From NCBI GenBank assembly GCA_013176395.1, contig JABMLP010000017.1:992001-1056000 (forward strand): a DNA stretch of 64,000 nt. The letters run 5' to 3'. This DNA comes from Venturia oleaginea (lineage: Eukaryota; Ascomycota; Dothideomycetes; Venturiales; Venturiaceae). Position 1 is the first letter of the stretch, and every line of letters starts with the position of its first letter. The notes beneath the pieces are model-generated. The model made no database searches and was not told where the DNA came from. It worked only from the letters and a program-made list of their open reading frames with translations. The position numbers and the translations under genes were made by a program. Of this stretch, positions 55,851 through 64,000 are shown in pieces.

Positions 55851-57051
55851 GGACGAAGTAAGAGTACGATCAATTTGATTGTGGTTTGGAAGTGAACAAT
55901 TGGTGTCAACGGCATGGCATAACTGTGAGCCTTCTTTTCGCGTCACTTCGAAAGAAAATGGGATGGGTTAATGCGACATGACCATGATAATCCGGATTCT
56001 CTGCAGGAGTAACTCCTAATTGAAAGCAATTGAAACTATTAACTTTATTTGACTTGATGTGACTAAAACAGCAGGACGATTTAAGTTATATGTGATCTGA
56101 GTATGATGTATTGCTGCCATCATCAGAAGTGCGATTCAGGGTACTCCGTACAGTGTCGCGCAATTGATTGTTGGAAGGATTTGAATGGTATGTTTTTTCC
56201 CCTGAACTTTGTGGATGAGCTGATATTGGTTGTATATCGAGGTAGGGGATTGTGAAGAGTTGGGAGCTGTGAAGGGATGCTGGCGATGATATAGTGCTGT
56301 CCCGACCTACTTGATCGAGACTGGCATGGATAGTGGTGATCGAGGCCCTACAAATGCTTTGAATGCGGCTCTGTTTACTTCGCGAGGTGTAGTAAGTAAT
56401 TTAGAGCTGGGCAACTGGAGCTACCGTGATTACAGAGCCTCTCGCATATTGGATTGACTATGATTTCTCCAAAATGCACAACCAAAGTGAGTCCATTGCC
56501 AAAGCACCAACATCTTCCATTGACACGTTTACTCTCCTGGCGCTTACTCCCTGTTGGTATTACACTCGAGGCCGCCACGAAGAAGGCGACGCTGCACTCT
56601 CGTAACTGAACGAATTCCCAATGAATTTCAAGAAGGTCCAGAAAAATTGGCGCGAGATCACGGTTGTGCTAGAAATGGAACTGGAAGCGAATATCAGTCT
56701 CAATTGGAGACAGTTGTCGACTCTTGGTGTTGTTGATCCAACGGAATTGAAGATTCTGCGGCGCATCATGATTTGCATTTAGCTGCCGATGATCAGAGAG
56801 TGGATGGGCTCGTCTTTGATGGCGTATTAAAGTATGTTGAGCTGATCTTATTTGTAGATCTTTGCGCTGATCGTCCTATAGGTAATGTCATTCTCTCTTA
56901 CGTGGAGTTCGTTTGAATTAATGCAGCGGAAGCAAGTTCCAGGCAAGATCGAAGGCAAATTTTTCGAAGAAAATCATGCTACTCGTGAAAAACAAGCACG
57001 ACACAATTGCTCTCTGAACGAATATCAAGAACCAGAATTGCATAACTCTAG
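55851..57051. other. Intergenic
   Basis: No supported gene. A plus-strand coding-like frame around 56600-56780 is short and interrupted. Confidence 0.45.
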
Positions 57052-58128
57052 CTAATACCCCACAGCCCCAAGCTCTTTCTCCGTATAGTCCCACAACTCA
57101 TCGATTAGCTTCTCATCCCTCGAGTAATCAGATCCAGGGTCCTCTTTAGCAACAGGAACATAATAAGACCCGGACTTAGCCTCCTTACTAGTCGCAGCGA
57201 AAACCTGCGTCAACGCCCCATCGACAACAGGCGTCATCACAATCCACCACAAGACCTTCAACGGAGTCGCGATCCATGGCCAACTTTCCGCAGGTCCCCG
57301 TTGAAGTTCTGTATTGACGTTGCCGGGATGGACGGCTATGGATTTGATGTCGGGGTAGTGCTTTGTGAGACCTTTGGTAAAGAGGAGGTTTGCTAGTTTG
57401 GAATGGCAGTAGCGTGTGAGAGTCCCTTGGCTTGCCATGTCGGTTTTGCATTGGTCGAGGACGAGGCCGCCTTCGGGAGGGGACATGTGTCCTGATGAAG
57501 ATAGGTTTACAATTCGTGCTTCGCCTTGTTCTTTGACTGTTTTCTGCAGTAGGGGAAGCAAGAGCTTGGTCAGAAGGGCATGGCCCATGTGGTTCGTTCC
57601 GAATTGGAGTTCGTAGCCGTCCTTTGTCAGGCCTGGTGGCGTCCCCATAATTCCGGCATTGTTCATCAGGACATCCAGACGGTCATACGATTTGATGACT
57701 TCGTCCGTAGCCTCCTTGATGAACGCAAAATCGGACAAATCAAGCTCGAGGAATTGGACGGCGGCATTGGGAACTTTTTGTTTGACATCGGCAATGGCGG
57801 TTTCGGCTCTACCCTTTGTTCGTGCTCCCATGAGTACTAGTGCGGGATTGTGCTTTGCCAGTTCAAGCACACTGGCTGCACCAAGGCCGGTATTGCCTGC
57901 AAAACGGGTCAGTCTTCATTCTGACAACTGTTCATCAATATCAAAGGGTACTTGAGAAGATCATACGAAATCGAGTGACACGTCAAGGAGCAAGAGAAAG
58001 GAATGATTGGGCGAGGAACACGATGCTCTTGCTTCGACTTGCATACCTCCTGTGACCAAAATGACCTTGCCTGAGAGATCAGGAACATCAGCCGCACTGA
58101 ATGTGGAAGCGCCACCAAATCCAAACAT
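57052..58128 (-). CDS. Short-chain dehydrogenase (WWOX/retinol dehydrogenase-like), 308 aa
   Basis: Exons 58128-58047 (MFGFGGASTFSAADVPDLSG) and 57896-57052 flank a 150-bp intron (GTATGC...TTTGCAG), long for this window. The junction rebuilds the cofactor motif TGGNTGLG. NNAGIMG, IVNLSSSGH and YCHSKLAN (catalytic Tyr and Lys) follow, then HPGNVNTEL. It is an NADP-dependent oxidoreductase of the extended-substrate type; fungal relatives act in secondary metabolism or lipid handling. The substrate is unknown. Confidence 0.9.
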
Positions 58129-59178
58129 GATGACTTCGCCGTTGAGTTATGACTTCGCCGTTGGATTGTACCTTTGGTTGGTCGGCTTGATGATAAGGTT
58201 TACAGCAGGGAGGTTGGCGGTGTGTTGTCAGGGGAGAAGCTGTGGAGGTGGATGAAGCTTCTCCCGAGTTTCCGCTAGATTGACATTGACATTACAAGCC
58301 TCGGACACAAGGCTGCCACTAGCACAGCCTTCAAGTGAGCAGTGTGCAAAGAACTGCTACCTTCACACATCATCGATTCCCCATCAATGGCCTCAGACTC
58401 TTCCCGATTAGAATACGAAAATTTGTCCAAAATCTATCACCAACTTGTATAGCCCAAAAAGTGTATCTATAATACATCCCAAAAGTCTCTTATGGTTTCA
58501 TAATGCAGAACGGTATCGCAGACATACAGCGTTTCGTCCTCAGCGGGGCCTACGAACCCTGACGATCGACCAATCAACGAACAGATAGGCAAGTTAACAT
58601 GCGCCAACATCCCATAAGGGTATTTCCGTGTCGAATGGTTTCTTATCGATAAGATTAAGGTTGTCCCGGCTGATAACACACATATCGCCCCACAAGCCAT
58701 GTCGTTTCTATGCCGGAAGACGGTTGCAGCTGGCGGTCCAAACGAATAGAGATCAGAAATCTCGTAAGCCGGAGAAGTATGTCGAGCTCAGAACAAATCA
58801 GGCGAACGCTTCACGGAAACCCACCAGGAATTTCGAACGCTCTGTCTTATTTCGCCTTCTCCAAACAAAGCGTACCTTCCCAAGGAAACTGTATTTTTGA
58901 CATCTGAGAAGCCATGGCAGACACCCCATCTAATCCAGCAAACAACCACTGTCCATATTGATCAACTTCTGGCGATTTGAAAGATTATTTCGCCGGAAAT
59001 TCATAGACATCGATACCTGGAACCGGGAAAGCAGTGCGAGTGTTGGTATTATGAAATCCCAAAGTCGAGACAGGCTTCAGCAACGCAATCAGGTTGGTAC
59101 AGTTATTACAGATACAAAAGGAAAGTCTATGGACCATAATGCCTACCGCTAAAGTTTCCATCATAGCTCTCGCTTTTC
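58129..59178. other. Intergenic
   Basis: No supported gene between the SDR start and the MIC60 stop. A GACTTCGCCGTT direct repeat lies at about 58132-58161. Confidence 0.5.
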
Positions 59179-61360
59179 TTAATCTACAAGTAAACTCTGC
59201 AGTCTCGCTTCCGTGGCAATAATCTAGCACACACATTAGCATCGTACATGACACAAGAATCAAGGGAGATTGGGAAGAAAACTCACATCAAGCGCTTGCT
59301 GCACTTCCAAAACCTTTCGAACCTCTCCGAGCCAATCCCGACTCAAAGTCTTCGCCCATCCAGTCAAAGAATTCATCTCCCTAGCCGCAAGATCTAGATT
59401 ACCCTCCTCAAGGAGAACCTCCGTCCTCGTCAAGACACTCTCGACATCTTCACCAACTGGCAAACCAGACTTTTTGAACATGACTTTGCTCAAGGCCAAA
59501 CTAGCGACGTGCGAAACCACACCAGCATTCTCGGGCAGCAAGGAGGCCTTTCGGACCTCGAAAGCCACACGTCTGAATCGATCGACGAGTTGTCCGGATG
59601 TAGGAATGCCGCGTTGGTAAGCTGTTGGGTTGATGGAAGCAATCGCAGCATTAACAACTGGGTCATCAGCGGCAGCTTCTTTGAGAGCAGCCAATTCCTC
59701 GATAAATGGTGTAGGACGGTCTGCTGTTTCAAGCGTCGACTTGACAGCCTCAACAGCAACGAGCAAATGCTGTGTCTTTAAATTGGCGTCGATGACAGAG
59801 TTCCACTCTGCAGTGAGCTTCTCCAGCTCCGACACACCTGAGCTCAATTCGCCCAGTTTACCAAGTCGTCCGCTGCGTTCCGATTCGACGCGGTCCTTCA
59901 CTGTGGAACTAAAGCTCTTGTTGAGCGCGATCTGATGCTCGAGGAGCTCATTTTTGAGCTTCTGCTCGTAAACCTTTTGGACCGATTCAAGTTCACTCTT
60001 GACTTTTTGCTCATATGCCTCCCTGAGCTTAGTCTGCTCGGTCTCGTATTCTTCTTTCCATCTTATTTCCTGGTTTTGAATATCTTCTTGTTGTCTTCGG
60101 ATAAGCTCCTTTGCCATTTGATCGAACTCCGTGTGCAGGCTGCGGATCTTCTCTTCTGTCGACTTCTGCGCTGAAGCCTTCAAATTATTGATATCTGATA
60201 CCACTTTGGAGAGGTTGCCTTTTACAGCTTCGATCGTACTCTCGTACTTGCTGGCAGATCCATCCGCATTGATTACTGTGATGATATCGTTCATGATCTT
60301 GACCACATCCTGAATAACAGGTTCCGAAGCGTTCTCGATATTCAGGTGGTCAATTGGTTGAAGTATAGTGGTTGGCTTGGGAGCCTCGGTCGTGATGGTT
60401 TGTGGTGGAACACTAGTAGGTGGTGCCTTTTCAGCAGGTTTCGCAACAGGCTCTTTCTTCTCGGGTGTTGGAAGCAAGTTGTGGGATGCGGATTTGGATT
60501 CTTGCTGATGGGTCGGGGGAGCCTTTTCGCCAACTTGTGCTGGCTTTGGCTCATCTATCGCGCTCATGTGGTTTCCCTTTGCACCCAAGTCAGTTTTGTT
60601 TGGGTCGTCTGTCGTTCTCACGGCTGCACCCGCACCGCGTCCTGGAATCTTGACCTTGCCCTCGCCGCGAACCTGTTGATGTAAACGGCTCACAGCGTTG
60701 TCCTTTGGAAATCTCTTCTTGAATTCGCGCTCCTCGAAAAATGCTACTGCATCCTCACCCCATGGGACATATTCGGTGAAAAAATCGTGGAAGTTGTCGT
60801 TGACCAATGAGTAATATGTTCCTGCTCCGAAACCAAGTACGCTCAATGCGATGAGATTAACCAGTAATTTCCGCAAGCGATGAGTCTTTTTCTTGGGAGA
60901 TGTGCCAGCTGGAGGAGCTACGGTTGCGGTTCCTGTGCCCATCGTGGGAAGAGGTGTAGGAGGCTTTGAGGTGTCCGGCGGGGAAGAAGCAGAACCCACA
61001 GCTTGCGGCGTAGGAGGTAGTTTAGGAATATTGCCGGCTTCGACAACAGGATCGAAGGGCGGCGTGACGAGGGGATCTGAGGGTAGGGCACCGGGCATGG
61101 CAGGAGTGCCAGTGGGACTCTTCAGACTCTCCGAGCCTGGAACGAGGGTTTCATCGGGTTTTTTGGCATGGGCAAAGTGCCGTCGCTATCGCAGAATATA
61201 GAGTCAGCCCCGATGCAATTGTCAGATGGGGAAGGGAATAGCTGCGTACCTGATTCGCGCCATATTGTGACCATTGGCATTGGACGGGTTGCCATTGGGC
61301 ACTGCCGCGAGAAGCAGAAGCTCTGGTGAGAGCTCTGCTCCGTATACAGGCGCGCAGCAT
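59179..61360 (-). CDS. mic60: MICOS complex subunit MIC60 (mitofilin), 684 aa
   Basis: Exons 61360-61250, 61185-59287 and 59223-59179; introns of 64 bp (GTACGC...GATAG) and 63 bp (GTGAGT...GCTAG); phases close to 685 codons. The N-terminus is an Arg/Ser-rich mitochondrial presequence (MLRACIRSRALTRASASRGS). One inner-membrane helix follows (LLVNLIALSVLGFGAGTYY). A Pro/Lys-rich linker, a long coiled coil (about 300-430) and the conserved C-terminal mitofilin domain (RKASLLPENAGVVSHVAS, RDWLGEVRKVLEVQQALD) complete it. The last 14 residues come from a separate small exon. It organises crista junctions and contact sites in mitochondria. Confidence 0.93.
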
Positions 61361-61853
61361 GGCGGAGAGGGGACGGGGTGGTTGTGCGGATGGTTTGTTG
61401 TTGCCAGACGAGCAAAAGTCCAGTTGACTTTCGACCTGAGTTCCACTAAGCTTGCGAGAACGCCCGAACAGCAAATCGTCGCCACAGGTGCATAGCTGAA
61501 GAGACGACAACTTCTTTGTAATGGATAGACATTCGGATATCTAATATCAATATCTATCAACGTCTAGTAAATATGGGAATCAAATCGCCAGAGATTCGGC
61601 TACATCCATCATAGTTTGAGATGGGGACATCAAAAATAGTCGTTCACCCATCGCGCCCGAGGCGTAGATCTGAGACCAGCATATATTTCTGCGTGAATCT
61701 TTCAGAACGATACAAGTGCAACCACCAAAGCAGATGATCAATGATCCATATCATCACACTGGCACCATTCTCACAATACCTCTTCCACTCGATATTCCGA
61801 ATTCTTCAGCCGTACCTAGAAGGGCCTTGAGTTGATGCACGACCTGCGCCATT
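61361..61853. other. Intergenic (MIC60 promoter and hydrolase 3' flank)
   Basis: No gene recognised. Confidence 0.5.
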
Positions 61854-63189
61854 CTAAGTCCCAGTCTCCTCCTCAGCCTCAGGGACCAAATCAACAGCCT
61901 CAGCATCCTCTCCCCAAAACCTCAGTATAACCTTGGTGACCTCCTTCGCCTCACTCATAGGAATCTCATGCCCACCCTCAATAATAACAGTCTCTACATT
62001 TCCTTTTCCAAGACACTCCTCGGCATCTTCCTCAACCTCTTTCTTGACAATGATCGGATCTGTGCTACCCAAAATCATGAGGACTTTGCTTCTCCACAGA
62101 CCATTATTCATAGCCTGAGTATCAGCGCTGTTGATTTTCTGGGCTGTGAGACGCTCTCCTATCTTGCGCCAGTAAGGATGTTGTGCCGTGATTGGGGCGT
62201 GACGGATGGCAGAAATGAAAGCTGGTAAGAATCCGACGTGTTTCTGAATCTGCCATTGAACGGCGCCTCGGATGGTCACAGTCGGACGGTGTGGGAAAAG
62301 TGGTGCGTGCGCTTTCTTCAGAAGATCAGAGTGAGCATTTCCTGTCTCTGCTTTGATGGCATCGGTGGCAGAAGAACCATGCTTTTCGTCTGGTATTGGA
62401 GGCTCCTCGGTCATGCGGCGTCTGACGAGCCATTGGATCAGGGATTCTGGGAGGATCCCTTCTGTGGAGTAGAGAATCTTACTTTGCCATGCGATGTGGT
62501 GCTCGCGCAGGATGCCGGAGGGAGCAATGATGACTAGTGATGCAACGAGAGTTGGGAAAGTTGATGTAAAGGAGATTGAGATGCCGCCTCCAAGGGAATA
62601 GCCGATGATGGAGAATGCATTTGTTCCGGCCCATGGTAGCGGAGACGATGCCAGAGCAAGGAGAATTTGAGCTGTGTAGAGTCTAGTGTCGTGTGGTAGG
62701 TCCGAGGGATCATCTGAATAGCCTCGTCCGAAGAGATCTATTTAAAGTAATCAGCATATCTCGAGCGATTCGAATAACGATCTACCTCTGGACACTGGCA
62801 AAAATGAACGAGTTGGGGAAAAGCTTACCAAACATCATGACCCGGCACCTACTCTCGACCAATTTTTCTGCTACACTGCCCAAGCTCATACAAGGCGTGC
62901 TAACACCATGAACCAAGAGGACCTTTCTTCCACTCTCAGGGCCCCACTCGTAGACCCTGATACTGCCATACGGCGTGTCTACATCGCGGACGCCTGGGAA
63001 TAGGTCAGGAGGATACGGTAATTTACTGACGACTTCTGCTGGCAATTTGGAAAGAGATTTCAGAGGCGATGGGACGACGTGCTCCAAAGGATTCCTCTTG
63101 CCTTGGTTGTGGATTGAACGCGCTATCAAGAAGAGACCCAGGGAAGCGGCTCCAGCGGTAAGGAAATAGGGGGCAGCTGAATAGGACAT
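61854..63189 (-). CDS. Membrane-anchored alpha/beta hydrolase, 414 aa
   Basis: Exons 63189-62829 and 62737-61854; intron of 91 bp (GTAAGC...AAATAG). An N-terminal membrane helix (PYFLTAGAASLGLFLIARSI) is followed by the hydrolase fold: KVLLVHGVSTP, DLFGRGYSDDP, nucleophile elbow IIGYSLGGG, a cap region rich in Arg/Ile, SKVLMILGSTDPIIV with the acidic residue and IIEGGHEIP with the catalytic His. It is likely a lipase- or esterase-like serine hydrolase on an intracellular membrane. The start ATG at 63189 was chosen just before the helix; an upstream in-frame ATG lies at 63237. Confidence 0.87.
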
Positions 63190-63935
63190 GGCTTGAGGAG
63201 ACAGCGCTGAACGCGTTGTATTAGCACGCACATGCACAACGACGGGGAATCAGACAGTGACCGATACGGCGGATATAGTTATCAAAGCTATCTCGGCGAT
63301 ATGAACCGGAATCCTTCCTCCATGTTTCTCGGCCCGCAACGGTTAGACCATGAGTGCCTGGCCTGTTTCTGGATCTGGCACCCATGAACAACAAAAAGAT
63401 GGGTTTCAAATGTATATGCTGGTAAACAAATGCGGCTATGACATCAGAGTAATCGAGTTGGTATTAATATTAATGTACATAGCACGTAGGACAATGGAAT
63501 ATGCCTATCCCTATTTCTTCTGTACTTCTAGTGATATCTTCTGTACTTCTAGTGACATCTTCTGTACTTCTAGGGACATCTTCTGTACTTCTAGGGACAT
63601 CTTCTGTACTTCTAGGGACACTATTCCTGTAGAAATTTGACAGGAGACACTTTGACAGACTCAGCGCCAAACACAATCTTACACAAACAGTCGATTGGAC
63701 CAGCAGTCTTTGTCCCACTGCTTTGAGCCAAGAATGCCTATCCGCGCTAATCTGTACACAGCCATGCACCACTCCTTGAGCAGACTTCACAGCCACATTC
63801 CATCTCTGCCTTGTCTCGTTCCAACCGCCGCCATCCAAGACGCACGCAAGCACGGCATACAGCTTATAATAGGGATTCGACGAGCCTCGCTACCTGCGCG
63901 ACCTCCTGCGATCGAGAAACTCCACACAAAGCACC
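63190..63935. other. Intergenic, with a minisatellite
   Basis: Holds the promoter of the hydrolase, the 21-bp repeat array and the leader of the gene starting at 63936. Confidence 0.5.
63517..63621. repeat. Minisatellite: five 21-bp units
   Basis: Units starting CTTCTGTACTTCTAG occur at 63517, 63538, 63559, 63580 and 63601, with small differences (GTGATAT, GTGACAT, GGGACAT). Confidence 0.95.
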
Positions 63936-64000
63936 ATGGACAATTACGGACATCTGCTGCCTAGGAAAACGCCCTTCTCGAAACGATTCCTCTCCGCCAA
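63936..64000 (+). CDS. Start of a gene running off the right edge
   Basis: ATG in a strong context (GCACCATGGAC) opens a frame (MDNYGHLLPRKTPFSKRFLS) that continues to the window end. No family can be told from 21 codons. Confidence 0.4.
   Translation, partial: MDNYGHLLPRKTPFSKRFLSA

Noticed and set aside
63517..63621. Possible CRISPR-like array
   Set aside because: Units are contiguous with no unique spacers; it is a minisatellite, and the genome is eukaryotic.

Overview
The window is a piece of a filamentous ascomycete (Pezizomycotina) chromosome. The evidence is genes split by many short GT-AG introns of about 45-60 bp, a HET-domain gene, Fot1/pogo-type and Ty1/copia-type transposons, a P1-family peptidase, a GH15 glucoamylase, fungal-only families (DUF7924-like, DUF7770-like, 2EXR-like), and nuclear housekeeping genes such as MIC60, CAF-1 large subunit, SPO11 and coactosin. 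A Leotiomycetes-like origin is only a guess.

Layout. 1-4.2 kb: a small hypothetical gene and an eight-pass membrane protein. 4.2-12.7 kb: a transposon pile-up, made of a remnant of NLR-type 32-residue repeats, a copia element that has lost its reverse transcriptase, a full-length DD35D pogo-like transposon flanked by inverted copies of another repeat, and a decayed LINE reverse transcriptase. 12.9-36.4 kb is mostly ordinary genes: DUF7924-like (frameshifted), amidase, CBM21-GH15 glucoamylase, a 2EXR-like fragment, a catalytically dead pepsin-like membrane protein, CAF-1 p150 divergent from SPO11, an SDR, an APH-like kinase, a DUF7770-like protein, a P1 aminopeptidase and a small Ser-rich protein. 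37-44.9 kb is a second mobile cluster: two pogo deletion derivatives, a solo-LTR fragment, a 1.6-kb element bounded by a 15-bp target duplication, and a HET gene broken by at least two insertions. 45-64 kb is again mostly genes: a Cys-rich protein with a duplicated exon, a MACPF-like protein, tRNA-Thr, coactosin, a Pmp3-like protein, an SDR, MIC60, a membrane-anchored alpha/beta hydrolase and the first codons of a further gene at the right edge.

Most multi-exon models were built by reading splice sites directly and checking that phases close to a whole number of codons. No search or alignment was run, so family names rest on motif recognition. I found no single new defence or biosynthetic system. 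The most unusual material is the nested transposon structure, the unclassified 1.6-kb repeat element, the mosaic HET pseudogene and the recent exon-plus-intron duplication at 45.8-46.0 kb.
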